The notes: generated from the sequence alone by a model not told the origin. A DNA stretch of 64,000 bases from Bacillota bacterium (GCA_023459495.1 JAEWTL010000013.1:372001-436000); one strand, 5' to 3'. Counted from the stretch's first letter, positions 25,398 through 34,319 are shown. Numbers and translations are program-made.

Positions 25398-26465
25398 TCA
25401 GTAGCTGCCCAGCTCTTTGGCGAGCCGGATGATTCTTTGGATGTTCTCAAAGCTGACGTCGTTCGGGATGGAATGGTCGGAGGCAAAGATGTACCCGCCC
25501 TGCTCCTTGAGCACCGGCAGCATGCGATGCATCTCCGCTTCGATGGCGTCCCAGTCCTTCCACAGCATCGCGTTGAACCCGCCGTGGAGCACTAATCTTT
25601 CACCGTATTTGGCTTTGACCTCGTCCGCCTTCATGCCTGCTTTGGCCTCCATGGGGTGCAGCGCGTCGAATCCAACCTCTGTGATCTCCGGTAAAAACGG
25701 GTTGATGTTACCGCAGGAGTGCAGTCGCACCTTCGCGCCTTTTGAATGCGCCCAATCCACCGCCTTCTGGTGTACCGGCTTTACAATTTCCCGGTAGGTG
25801 TTTACCGAGAAAAACTGGCTGTAGGAATAGCCCATGTCCTCCCGGATGTTGAACATGTCGAAGGTATAACCCGCATCCCACACGCGGTCGAGCAGAGCCG
25901 TATTGACTTCGAGGCTGTAGAGGAACATATCCTGCACCCACTCCGGGTCCTCCATCATGGCGATCAACAGCCTCTCCGTACCCACCACATAGGAGAGGAA
26001 GTGGTTGAAACCGAATTCGCAGTCCGCGAGGACCCAGTGTCCCGCCTTGCGCCACCCGGCGTAATTGGCTTTCAGGTGGTCCCACGGGATGCGGTCGTCC
26101 GTAGGCGTCATGCGTTTTTTCGCTTCCAGCCAGATGTCCTTCTCAGTGATTGTATAGGCCATGAAATCGGGTGTAGAATCTTCGTGCTTGAAGTTGCGCT
26201 CCTTGCAGCCCCAGCTTGTCATCCTGGTGATAAATTCATCGGTTTCCTCCACCACAGACTGAGGCAGCTGCGGTGAGTTGTCCACTACGATGCGCGAAAC
26301 TTTATCCACATCAAAGTAGTCCTCATAGCTGACGCCTTCCGGCATGCCCTCCCGCCGCCAGCGTGAAAGCGTACCCGGCCACGGAAAATCCCACATGGCC
26401 ACACGGTCCGCCTCCTTGTGCGCGAACATCCGCGCAAATCTTTCGTGCGAAGTCATCTTATTCAT
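25398..26465 (-). CDS. uroporphyrinogen decarboxylase-like protein, paralogue of the downstream gene
   Basis: A 355-residue URO-D-fold protein: MTSHERFARMFAHKEADRVA at the N-terminus, FNIREDMGYSYSQFFSVNTY in the middle, and HSKGAKVRLHSCGNINPFLP with the same HSCG motif as its neighbour. It is first in a two-gene operon under the promoter at 26558-26586. The divergence between the pair suggests different substrates or a heteromer. It may act in methyl transfer or decarboxylation of an aromatic or sugar-acid compound; this is not resolved by sequence. Confidence 0.82.
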   Translation of the reverse strand: MNKMTSHERFARMFAHKEADRVAMWDFPWPGTLSRWRREGMPEGVSYEDYFDVDKVSRIVVDNSPQLPQSVVEETDEFITRMTSWGCKERNFKHEDSTPDFMAYTITEKDIWLEAKKRMTPTDDRIPWDHLKANYAGWRKAGHWVLADCEFGFNHFLSYVVGTERLLIAMMEDPEWVQDMFLYSLEVNTALLDRVWDAGYTFDMFNIREDMGYSYSQFFSVNTYREIVKPVHQKAVDWAHSKGAKVRLHSCGNINPFLPEITEVGFDALHPMEAKAGMKADEVKAKYGERLVLHGGFNAMLWKDWDAIEAEMHRMLPVLKEQGGYIFASDHSIPNDVSFENIQRIIRLAKELGSY

Positions 26466-26557
26466 CGTGTCCTCCCGGTATGATTGCCGATATGTCAGGG
26501 GTATGCGCGCGCTGCCCGTTACATTCTTCCGGCCTGAAAGCAGCCGCTTGCAACGTC

Positions 26558-26601
26558 ATTATAATGCACTTCCCCTTTGCCGTCAACCGTCGACCGTCGA
26601 C
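26558..26601 (-). promoter_or_regulatory. promoter of the UROD-like pair with three tandem CGTCRAC repeats
   Basis: On the minus strand TTGACG (26581-26586) and TATAAT (26558-26563) are 17 nt apart. The -35 box lies in the first of three head-to-tail 7-bp repeats on the plus strand, CGTCAAC, CGTCGAC, CGTCGAC (26581-26601). The repeats extend upstream of -35, a natural place for an activator or repressor such as the GntR protein encoded next to it. Confidence 0.65.
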
Positions 26602-26639
26602 GAAACAAAAGTTTATTTCACCCTATTCATAACCGGTTG

Positions 26640-27314
26640 TTAAATCTCCGACAGCGTCTCCAGGCCGGAGAGAATGTGCACCTTCAGCATCTCGTCGATT
26701 TTTGCCCTGTCTCCGCTTTGAAAGGTTTCGATGAGGCGTACGTGGTTGGCGTAATCATCGGGCTGCGGAGCCTTGGGCGTGGTGGTTAAGTATAAATACA
26801 ACAGTGTTTTGATCTGATTTTTGAGCCCCTGCCACACCTGCAGCGCGCGCTTGTTGCCCGCTGCAACAAGAATGGCTTCATGGAAGCAGAGATCTGCTTC
26901 AGCCAACTTCATGCCGTTGGCAGGCTTCCCGGCCACCAACCGGTCGATCTCCTCCGCTTTGGCACGCAGCGTTTTTACAGGGAGCGTGCCGTTTTTCAGG
27001 CAGGCCTCCACGGCGAGCTTTTCGATGTACAGCCGAAGTGTATAAATTTCCGCATAGTCCGCCTTACCAAACGTGGCGACCTCACGGCTGCGGCCCTGTG
27101 TCCGCACCACAAGCCCCTCGTTTTCCAGCTGCATCACAGCCTCGCGGATGCAGGCGCGGCTGACACCCATCAGGCCGGAGAGCTCTTCCTCAATCAGCTT
27201 TTGCCCCGGCGGAAACTCCCCCCAGATGATTTTGTCGCGCAGCACCTCCGCTGCCTTTACCGACAACAGGTGGCGCTCAATAAGGGGCATGGATTTTGCG
27301 GTTTTCTCATTCAT
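26640..27314 (-). CDS. GntR-family regulator, FadR/FCD type
   Basis: A 224-residue regulator. The winged helix has LRDKIIWGEFPPGQKLIEEE, LMGVSRACIREAVMQLENEG and LVVRTQGRSREV; the C-terminal FCD domain has IYTLRLYIEKLAVEACL, AEADLCFHEAILVAAGN and VRLIETFQSGDRAKIDEML with the typical metal-binding acidic and His residues. The start at 27314 is the best ATG after the long upstream frame, though its ribosome site is weak. It lies just upstream of the UROD-like pair and probably controls it. Confidence 0.9.
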   Translation of the reverse strand: MNEKTAKSMPLIERHLLSVKAAEVLRDKIIWGEFPPGQKLIEEELSGLMGVSRACIREAVMQLENEGLVVRTQGRSREVATFGKADYAEIYTLRLYIEKLAVEACLKNGTLPVKTLRAKAEEIDRLVAGKPANGMKLAEADLCFHEAILVAAGNKRALQVWQGLKNQIKTLLYLYLTTTPKAPQPDDYANHVRLIETFQSGDRAKIDEMLKVHILSGLETLSEI

Positions 27315-27413
27315 CAGCCATCCAGACCTTCCACAATGATTGAACAGGATACCGGTATTATACGTCATTTTGGGAAGAATGGAAAGCGGCCTGCGAAATG
27401 CCCGGTCTGCCCG

Positions 27414-28166
27414 TCACTTCACTGCGCTGATCAGAAACCGCTCCTCCTGAGTCTCGATAAAGCCCTGCTCCGCAAGCTCCGCCTGCAAAACGCAGAGCGC
27501 CTCAAAGCAGGCGTCCACCGAGAACCCTGGAAACTCCCACTCTACGATCTTGGCAAAGTATACGACCGCGCCCACGTCGAAGAAACGCAGCGGCGATACG
27601 TACTGCGCCGATTGCAGGACTGTAAAGTCACACTGCCGCAGCGCCTTGATATTGTTTTCAAGCGTATGATCCACAAACTGCGGCACAAAACCTTTGATCA
27701 GCCGATTTGAGAGGCTCAGATCGTTGCGTCCTCCCACTTGCTGCGTAATAAATCGGCCTCCTGGCTTCAGGATGCGGTATACCTCCTCCGCATCAAATGA
27801 CTCGTGCCGGTTGATGACGATATTGAAGCGCTTGTCCTCAAACGGCAGTGCGCTGTTGTCCGTTACCTGCCTTACCGTGACGCCGAGCGGCGCAAGCCTG
27901 CTTTGGCATAGCGCCACGTTAGGCGCATACGCCTCGGTCACGGCAGTGAGATGATGCAGATGCCCCAGCCCGAGCAAAAACTCCCCGCCACCAGTGCCCA
28001 TATCGAGCAGCCAGTCCTCCGGCTTCAACTTGGATAACACGATGGCGCGGTAATCCCACGGCAGCGGCGCGCTCTGCCACCGGCCATCGAGGCGGGAAAA
28101 GTCCCAGCCCTCAAACGCGCAGGCTTCCTCCGCCTTCCATATGGCTTTTAATTCGTTTTCATCCAT
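27414..28166 (-). CDS. class I SAM-dependent methyltransferase
   Basis: A 250-residue protein with motif I LLDMGTGGGEFLLGLG, a following acidic VTEAY, ALPFEDKRFNIVINRHES and VYRILKPGGRFITQQVGG (post-motif III). The ATG at 28166 has GGAG 7 nt upstream; a TTG at 28172 is also possible. It is 19 bp downstream of the membrane-protein gene on the same strand. The methyl acceptor is unknown. Confidence 0.88.
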   Translation of the reverse strand: MDENELKAIWKAEEACAFEGWDFSRLDGRWQSAPLPWDYRAIVLSKLKPEDWLLDMGTGGGEFLLGLGHLHHLTAVTEAYAPNVALCQSRLAPLGVTVRQVTDNSALPFEDKRFNIVINRHESFDAEEVYRILKPGGRFITQQVGGRNDLSLSNRLIKGFVPQFVDHTLENNIKALRQCDFTVLQSAQYVSPLRFFDVGAVVYFAKIVEWEFPGFSVDACFEALCVLQAELAEQGFIETQEERFLISAVK

Positions 28167-28185
28167 CCCCAAACTCCGATACGCC

Positions 28186-28626
28186 TCAAAGTAAAATCGC
28201 GGTTACGGCCCCCATCAGGGCGATACCCACAGCAAAGCAGATGATGCTGACAAGATGCCCCAAATACTGCTTCAGTATGATGGCCACAAAGTTGAACAAC
28301 CCCACGCCCACAATGAATCCACCCACGCCGCCCAGCAGCACCCATCCATCCTTGCCTTCGGCCATCGGCGAAATCCACGAGCAGTACAGGATGGCAGGCA
28401 GCAGCAGTACGCCGATACCCAACATCACCGCAAACCAGTATCCTACCGGGTGTACCCGTTTGAAAGCGTCGTCTGATGACATAGCAAAGTAATCGCCTGC
28501 GCCTTTGGGCGGCAGCCATTGGCTGCGAAAGCCTGAACGCACCGGGTTGCTTGCGGATACAGGATGGAACGGATTATATCCCCTGCTCACTTTTGCTGTA
28601 TTCGCCTTGTTCTTCATATGGACCAT
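28186..28626 (-). CDS. small membrane protein, three predicted helices
   Basis: A 146-residue protein with a polar N-terminal 60 residues (SRGYNPFHPVSASNPVRSGF) followed by three hydrophobic segments: GYWFAVMLGIGVLLLPAILY, LLGGVGGFIVGVGLFNFVAI and LVSIICFAVGIALMGAVTAI. The start at 28626 has GGAG 6 nt upstream. No family is recognised. It is co-directional with the methyltransferase and may be co-transcribed. Confidence 0.75.
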   Translation of the reverse strand: MVHMKNKANTAKVSRGYNPFHPVSASNPVRSGFRSQWLPPKGAGDYFAMSSDDAFKRVHPVGYWFAVMLGIGVLLLPAILYCSWISPMAEGKDGWVLLGGVGGFIVGVGLFNFVAIILKQYLGHLVSIICFAVGIALMGAVTAILL

Positions 28627-28671
28627 ACCATTCTCCAACGAGTTTTTTCATACATCTCACTGACACTGGAT

Positions 28672-28701
28672 AAAAACAACTGCGGCGATTCTCATCGCCG
28701 C
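28672..28701 (-). terminator. terminator of the apionate/transport operon
   Basis: GCGGCGAT (28682-28689) and ATCGCCGC (28694-28701) form a perfect 8-bp stem with a TCTC loop, followed on the minus strand by a T-rich stretch (TTGTTTTTA). It lies 37 bp after the GntR stop at 28738. Confidence 0.75.
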
Positions 28702-28737
28702 TCTGATTAAATATTATTAATTTTCCCTGCTGCTTTT

Positions 28738-29475
28738 TTAATTTTGGTCGCCCATCAGATATTTTTTATTCAGTTCTTCCCAGTCTTTTAAAGAATTGCG
28801 CACGGCATACTGAGCCAAGTCGCCATCACGCTCAGCTACTGCGCGGATGATCAACTCGTGGTGCCTTAGAACCGAAAAATCGGACGTCGCGTGCTGCTGT
28901 ACGTACGAATGCTTGATGAAGGGCGTAAAGATATCCAGCATATTGATATAAACGTTCTTCAGCACCTCGTTGCCGGTGAGCTCTACCAGCTTCTTATGAA
29001 ACTGCAGGTCCGCCGCGACAATCTCCTCAAGCGGCGCCTTGGCATCCAGCGTTTTTTGCAGCTCTACTTCGGACTCTTCCAGCGCCTTTAAGCTCTCTGG
29101 AGTCACTCTGCCGATCGCCGCCAGAATAATCCCGGTCTCCAGTATGTGCCGAAGTTGAATCAGGTCGGGCAGGCTGGTGCCCATTGCAATGATGCGGAAA
29201 AACTGCGCATCAAACAGTCCGTTGCTGGCAGACCCCCGCACATAGGTGCCGTCTCCGCGCCGCACCTCGAGTACGCCATAGGAATCAAGGATCTTTACCG
29301 CCTCGCGGACACACCCCCTGCTTTTACCGAACATGGTGCTCAGTTCAAACTCGTTGGGGATTTTATCGCCAACGTGCAAGCCTCGCTCAATGATCATATT
29401 CTTAATCGCCTGAATAATCTGCTCCACTGCAGTCGGGGTTCTTTTTTCATCCATCTTCAATAACTTTTGCTCCAC
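28738..29475 (-). CDS. GntR-family regulator, FadR/FCD type, last gene of the apionate-like operon
   Basis: A 245-residue regulator: VEQIIQAIKNMIIERGLHVG, MFGKSRGCVREAVKILDSYG and VRRGDGTYVRGSASNGLFDA form the winged helix; RHILETGIILAAIGRV, AADLQFHKKLVELTGN and HHELIIRAVAERDG form the FCD effector domain. It appears to start with GTG at 29475 (AAGGGG about 8 nt upstream); an ATG at 29454 lacks a ribosome site. It is the seventh co-directional gene from apnL onward, so it likely senses an apiose-pathway metabolite and controls that operon. Confidence 0.88.
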   Translation of the reverse strand: MEQKLLKMDEKRTPTAVEQIIQAIKNMIIERGLHVGDKIPNEFELSTMFGKSRGCVREAVKILDSYGVLEVRRGDGTYVRGSASNGLFDAQFFRIIAMGTSLPDLIQLRHILETGIILAAIGRVTPESLKALEESEVELQKTLDAKAPLEEIVAADLQFHKKLVELTGNEVLKNVYINMLDIFTPFIKHSYVQQHATSDFSVLRHHELIIRAVAERDGDLAQYAVRNSLKDWEELNKKYLMGDQN

Positions 29476-29521
29476 CGGTCTACCCCTTTAATATTTGTAG
29501 AAATTATACTGAAATTATGGC

Positions 29522-29559
29522 AAAAAGTACAAAGCGCGATACGCGCTCATGTACTTTTT
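29522..29559. terminator. symmetrical hairpin between permease and GntR genes
   Basis: AAAAAGTAC (29522-29530) pairs with GTACTTTTT (29551-29559), with an inner GCGCG/CGCGC stem. It has A- and T-runs on both sides, so it can terminate in either direction. It probably lowers read-through from the transporter into the regulator gene. Confidence 0.65.
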
Positions 29560-29655
29560 ACTGCAGCAAATGTTTTTCTCAGCTGACGTGTTAGTACTTA
29601 CCATATTATATGGGATATTCAGTACGATTTCAATCCAGCCGAAAGCCCGTCTATC

Positions 29656-30606
29656 TCAGTCAGACTTTGAGCGGTTCGCACTGAGAACCAGAACAAATAT
29701 GATAATGGCACCTTTGATGATGTTCTGCACACCGATGGAGAAGTTCGCCACCTGCATTGCCGCCACAACAAAACACAGGAACAGTGCACCAAACATGGTC
29801 CCCAGCGGAACCGCGCGTCCTCCGGAAGCAAGCGTACCGCCAATGACGACCGCACCTACTGTATCCAGCAGATAGGAATCACCCATGCCCAAGAATGCGC
29901 CGCCAACACGCCCAGAGAGGAAAAAGCCACACAGGGCCGCCAGCACCGCACTGATTACATAGGCCAGCGTTTCGACGAGGTTTACATTGATGCCCGCCAG
30001 CTGTGCCGCCCGCTTATTCTGGCCCAGCGCCAGAAGTGCACGCCCAACCGTGACCGTACGAAATACCAGGGCGATGCCGATCACAATCAGCAGCACAATA
30101 TAACAGATGATCGGCAGGCCAAGGAACCGTGTGGTGGTGATGGTTTTCATGATACCGCAGACCACCAGGCTGTTAAACGTACGGTTGTAGATAGAGGTCG
30201 CTGTAGACAGTATATACCCCACCGCCAGCGTGGCAATCATGGAGGTGATGCGCAGACGGATTACCAGCACGCTGTTGATAAAGCCAACCAGCGCGCCGAC
30301 CACGATCACCAGCAGCAGCACTGGAAAAAAGTTTACGTTCTTTCCATCGATCAGGCCCATGGTCAAAAACGCCGACAGCGTAATCATATTGGGGATGGAA
30401 AGATCGAACGCACCACGGCCTGTGGTCATTACAATCATTTGTCCCAACGCACAGACCGTCAGATAGCAGGCGATCGTGAAGTTTGCGGTAAAGCTCATAT
30501 AGGTGATCTTTCCGGATATCAGCGAGACCGCGATAAACATCACCAGAGACCCGACGGCTGCCCACAGCCACTGATTTTTCTTTGTAAAAGCGTTGATTGT
30601 TCTCAC
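29656..30606 (-). CDS. sugar ABC transporter permease (RbsC type)
   Basis: A 316-residue polytopic membrane protein with eight or more hydrophobic segments. It has MIVMTTGRGAFDLSIPNMIT (the conserved periplasmic loop of BPD_transp_2 permeases), ITSMIATLAVGYILSTATSI, RALLALGQNKRAAQLAGINV (the EAA-like cytoplasmic loop) and AVVIGGTLASGGRAVPLGTM. Its ATG overlaps the stop of the upstream fused ATPase-permease gene by 4 bp. It probably pairs with the permease half of that fusion as a heterodimeric channel. Confidence 0.93.
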   Translation of the reverse strand: MRTINAFTKKNQWLWAAVGSLVMFIAVSLISGKITYMSFTANFTIACYLTVCALGQMIVMTTGRGAFDLSIPNMITLSAFLTMGLIDGKNVNFFPVLLLVIVVGALVGFINSVLVIRLRITSMIATLAVGYILSTATSIYNRTFNSLVVCGIMKTITTTRFLGLPIICYIVLLIVIGIALVFRTVTVGRALLALGQNKRAAQLAGINVNLVETLAYVISAVLAALCGFFLSGRVGGAFLGMGDSYLLDTVGAVVIGGTLASGGRAVPLGTMFGALFLCFVVAAMQVANFSIGVQNIIKGAIIIFVLVLSANRSKSD

Positions 30607-33059
30607 TGTTTTGCTCCTTTCCGCAGCAACCGCAGCGAAAGAATGATGATCAGCAGCAGGCCTTGTACAGATGCCGTAAAGTCAGAGCTGACATGCAGGA
30701 ATCCAAGTAAGATTGTGACCAGTGACAGTGTAATGGCGCCAAAAACAGTTCCCACGTGGCTCACTCTGCCACCATTCAATGCACCGCCGCCCAGCACAAC
30801 CGACGCCACAGTGAGCAGCGTATAGGAGTCCATGGAGCTGGCATCCGCCGAGAAGGTAAGCGCCGTGAAGGACAGGCCGCCCATTACAGCAAAGAAGCCG
30901 GATATCATGTAAACGTTGAAGACTGCAGTATATCTTCCCCAGCCGCTGCGCACCATCGACTCCTCGCGATTTCCAAAGCCGCGCAGCACTGTACCGTATT
31001 TGGAGCGATAGATCAGCACAGCCAGAGCCGTCAGTAAAACCAGAATGAGCAGCACATTCGGAAAACCCAGTATAGTGCCGTTGAATATATTGACCAGCAG
31101 CTCCGGGGCGGTGCCGCCCGGAATGCTCTGCAGCACCAGAGCCGCACCATACCAGACGAACGAGAAGCCCAGCGTAACGATAACAGCCGGAATATTCAGC
31201 GCGCGGATGAGCAGGCCCATGAGGCCGCAGGCCACCCACACCGCCAATATGAGCACGATGCCGAGCAGCGGATTCTCGTACAGCACCGTGGCAGCCAGCA
31301 CACTGACCAGCCCCATATAATTACCAATGCTCAGGTTTACATGGCTCAGGCCGATGATGTATGTTTGGCTAAGCGCTGCCAGTATCAGCGGAAGGGAACC
31401 GCTGATCAGCAGCTCCGCGCCGAACAGCGTAAAGGTTCTCTTCTGAATAAGCCCGCACGCCACATAGATGGCCAGCATAGTCAGGATGGGCGTCAAGATG
31501 GAGAGGTTCCAGCTTCGGCCCGTCTTCTCCAGCTTTTCCTTCTTGTTATCGGCAGCCTTGAAGGACGCTTCAATGATGCTGTCCTTACTGATATCCTCAT
31601 GCCCTAGCGTTTCCACGATGGTGCCGTACCGCATCACGAATACGCGCGAGCAACTGCCCAGTTCCGACTCATCAGAACTGTACCAGATAATGAGCTTGCC
31701 TTGCTCCGCCGCTTGATTGAATACTTCGTAAAGCTGGCGCTTGGTTTCCACGTCTACACCGCGCGTCGGATCATCAAGTATAATAATATCCGCATCCGCC
31801 AGCAGCGCCCGCGCGATGAGCACCTTCTGTTGGTTACCGCCGCTGAGACTGACGATATCCGCCTTGGGACTTTCACCCTTGATCTTGAGCTGATTGTACC
31901 AGACCGAGGCTTTATCAATGATCTTCTTCGGTGAATTGATGGCAAAAAGCGCTTTGCGCATCAACGACGTAATGGCGATGTTGTCCGCAATTGACCAAAG
32001 TGGGAAGTTGCCTTCCGCCTTTCTGTCGCCGGTCACATAGGCGATCGATCCTTTGCGCTGTATCTTTTTGCGCAGGCTGAACGGCAGCTCGAATATGGCA
32101 TGGAGAAAATCCTTCTGGCCGTTTCCTTCAAGGCCTGCAATGCCGATGACTTCCCCACCGTGCATCGTGCAGTTGACATCCCTCAGCATGCCTCTTGTTA
32201 CGCCGTCGCAAGTGATGTAGACGTTTTCGTTGATCTTCGTTTCCACTGCTGCGAGGCCTGTTCCCGCATCCTTTTGCGACTTTTGCTTCTCGCTGCTGCT
32301 TAAAATATCGATCAGGGAATCCTCGCAGATCTCCGAGGTATGGCATTCGGCCACCACTTCGCCATTGCGCAGAACATAGACCTTGTTGGTAATCTCCATG
32401 ATCTCGAACAGTCTGTGGGTAATATATATAAAAGTGACGCCTTCTGCCGCTTTTTTGCCAATATAACTTAATAACTGTCTGGTTTGCTCGACAGGCAATG
32501 AAGATGTCGGCTCGTCCAATATCAGCAGCTTCAAATCCGGGTCGGAAAACGCCCTGGTGATCTCCACCATCTGCTGCTGCGCGATCGACAAATCCGCAAG
32601 CTCTTTCTTAACATCGATCCCGTTATCAGGAAAAACAGTGTCTAACTGTTGTTTGGCCATCTCCGCCGCTTTCTTTCTCCAGCGCAGCGTGCCTTTAAAC
32701 AAATGGCTTAATTCTACGGTAAAGTTTTCATATACCTTCAGGTTGTCGCACAGGGACAGCTCCTGATACGCGACGCGAATACCCTTTTTACTGGCTGCCG
32801 TCGGCGAGAATGATTTCCAGTCGATGGCCTCTCCATTGAAAAGCATGGAACCTTCATCGGGCGTCGTAACACCGGAAACGACCCGCATCAGCGTGCTCTT
32901 GCCGGCCCCGTTTGCACCTACCAGCCCCAAAATATCCCCTTTGCCAACCTGCAGACTGACATGGTTGTTGGCTACGGTCGTGCCGTAAATCTTGACGATA
33001 TCCGACAATTCCAGGAACGCCTTTTCAGATGTCATCGGGTTGATATCCTTATTTTCCAT
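30603..33059 (-). CDS. natural fusion of sugar ABC ATPase (RbsA type) and permease (RbsC type)
   Basis: An 818-residue protein. Residues about 1-495 form a tandem ATPase: LVGANGAGKSTLMRVVSGVT (Walker A), LSIAQQQMVEI, LLILDEPTSSLPVEQTRQ (Walker B) and a second domain with IAGLEGNGQKDF and SLSGGNQQKVLIARALLADA. From about residue 510 a complete BPD_transp_2 permease follows (LILAALSQTYIIGLSHVNLS, IPAVIVTLGFSFVWYGAALV, ASVVLGGGALNGGRVSHVGT) without a stop or frameshift. RbsA and RbsC are normally separate genes. The separate permease gene overlaps by 4 bp. The start at 33059 has a weak ribosome site. Confidence 0.93.
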   Translation of the reverse strand: MENKDINPMTSEKAFLELSDIVKIYGTTVANNHVSLQVGKGDILGLVGANGAGKSTLMRVVSGVTTPDEGSMLFNGEAIDWKSFSPTAASKKGIRVAYQELSLCDNLKVYENFTVELSHLFKGTLRWRKKAAEMAKQQLDTVFPDNGIDVKKELADLSIAQQQMVEITRAFSDPDLKLLILDEPTSSLPVEQTRQLLSYIGKKAAEGVTFIYITHRLFEIMEITNKVYVLRNGEVVAECHTSEICEDSLIDILSSSEKQKSQKDAGTGLAAVETKINENVYITCDGVTRGMLRDVNCTMHGGEVIGIAGLEGNGQKDFLHAIFELPFSLRKKIQRKGSIAYVTGDRKAEGNFPLWSIADNIAITSLMRKALFAINSPKKIIDKASVWYNQLKIKGESPKADIVSLSGGNQQKVLIARALLADADIIILDDPTRGVDVETKRQLYEVFNQAAEQGKLIIWYSSDESELGSCSRVFVMRYGTIVETLGHEDISKDSIIEASFKAADNKKEKLEKTGRSWNLSILTPILTMLAIYVACGLIQKRTFTLFGAELLISGSLPLILAALSQTYIIGLSHVNLSIGNYMGLVSVLAATVLYENPLLGIVLILAVWVACGLMGLLIRALNIPAVIVTLGFSFVWYGAALVLQSIPGGTAPELLVNIFNGTILGFPNVLLILVLLTALAVLIYRSKYGTVLRGFGNREESMVRSGWGRYTAVFNVYMISGFFAVMGGLSFTALTFSADASSMDSYTLLTVASVVLGGGALNGGRVSHVGTVFGAITLSLVTILLGFLHVSSDFTASVQGLLLIIILSLRLLRKGAKQ

Positions 33060-33081
33060 TTGCAGCACTTCTTTCTTTTAT

Positions 33082-33128
33082 TTCTGCAAAGTGCAGAAGA
33101 TTCGGAATGGCGCGTACGCGCCATTCCG
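33082..33128 (-). other. 26-bp perfect palindrome plus second hairpin between binding protein and ABC fusion
   Basis: 33103-33128 is a perfect palindrome with arms CGGAATGGCGCGT and its complement, and 33082-33097 forms a second stem TTCTGCA/TGCAGAA. They fill the 111-bp gap after the binding-protein gene. There is no U-run directly behind the palindrome, so it looks more like an mRNA 3'-stabiliser or processing hairpin than a full terminator. Confidence 0.65.
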
Positions 33129-33170
33129 ATGTCCTCACAACGTTTGGCTTTATTCAAGCCGCAGTCTTTC

Positions 33171-34289
33171 TTAGTTGGCTCTGGAAGGAATGATGATCTG
33201 TTCCATTACCTGATCGTTGGTCCAATCAGCACCGGCAATCGAACCGGCTTCCATGTCAGCGAAGTCACCAGCCATGTCGAACGTAATTACGGAAAGAGCA
33301 AGTTTCATTTTCTTGGGCACATCGACGCCATTGAGAATGTCGATAGCAGTCCAGAATGCAGCGGAGCCGCAGGCCGGAGCCGCACGCATGCTCAGTGTAT
33401 CGTAGTTGCTCTGACTGAGCCACCAGTTGATGAACTCGGCGGAGTTGTCACCCGACATAAGGGGAACTTCCATATTAGCCTGCTCAAACGCCTGGATGAT
33501 GCCGTACGTGTCGCCACCCTGGTTGAAGATCATATCAACCTTGTCGAGGCTCGGCAGTATCTTCGTGAATTCTTCCTGAGCAACCGTGGAGTCAGCTTCG
33601 CCCAGCACTGTGGCGATAACCTTAAGATCCGGATGCTCGTTGACAACCTGCATGTAGGCATCGTACATTACCTGCTCCGGAGCGGAACCCGAAACTCCGC
33701 GAACGATGACGACGTTGCCCTTGTAATCGAGCTGCTTGGCCATATAATCGCCCATCTGATAGTAGAAGGTGCCGAAGTCAAAGTCCATGCAGTAAGCATT
33801 GTCGTTCTCAACCGTGGAGTCAAACGCGATGCACGGAATGCCCGCTTCAACCGCTTTGTCGATCACGCTGTTCAGGGCAGTTGCGGAAGCCGCATTGATG
33901 CAGATAGCGTCCACGCCTTCCAGGATAAAGCTGTTGATCTGGGCGATCTGCGCGTTCACTGAACCGTCGCCGTTCTGAATGGTATAGTCGCTGATATAAC
34001 CCGCCGCCTTTGCCTGTTCGGCCACTGTGGTAAAGGAATCCACCATCTGCTTGCGCCAGGTGTTGCCGTAGTAGGAGTTGGACAGGCCGATCACCCAATC
34101 CCCGGTCGGGATTGTGTTTTCGCCGGTGTCAGCAGACGCAGTTTCCTGCGATGCCACCTCGGAAGGCGATTCAACCGCGGTGCTCTGGGAAACGGACGGC
34201 GATTCCTGCGTCTCGCTGGGCGAGGTACAGCCTGCAAACAGGCTCACCATCATCGCGGCAACGATCATAAGAGTAAGCAATTTCTTCAT
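33171..34289 (-). CDS. sugar-binding lipoprotein of the apionate-like operon
   Basis: A 372-residue solute-binding protein. The signal MKKLLTLMIVAAMMVSLFAG ends in lipobox FAGC, then a Ser/Glu-rich linker to about residue 60. The Peripla_BP_4 domain shows WVIGLSNSYYGNTWRKQMVD, INSFILEGVDAICINAASAT, CIAFDSTVENDNAY and DMIFNQGGDTYGIIQAFEQA. It feeds the fused ATPase-permease and permease downstream. Its ligand is inferred to be D-apiose, D-apionate or a related branched sugar from the operon's catabolic genes. Confidence 0.92.
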   Translation of the reverse strand: MKKLLTLMIVAAMMVSLFAGCTSPSETQESPSVSQSTAVESPSEVASQETASADTGENTIPTGDWVIGLSNSYYGNTWRKQMVDSFTTVAEQAKAAGYISDYTIQNGDGSVNAQIAQINSFILEGVDAICINAASATALNSVIDKAVEAGIPCIAFDSTVENDNAYCMDFDFGTFYYQMGDYMAKQLDYKGNVVIVRGVSGSAPEQVMYDAYMQVVNEHPDLKVIATVLGEADSTVAQEEFTKILPSLDKVDMIFNQGGDTYGIIQAFEQANMEVPLMSGDNSAEFINWWLSQSNYDTLSMRAAPACGSAAFWTAIDILNGVDVPKKMKLALSVITFDMAGDFADMEAGSIAGADWTNDQVMEQIIIPSRAN

Positions 34290-34319
34290 TTTCTTCTCCT
34301 CCTCTTTATTCGATCCGGG

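Noticed and set aside
24246..25595. Another 449-codon plus-strand frame
   Set aside because: It is antisense to the UROD-like gene, which has clear family motifs; the plus frame has none.
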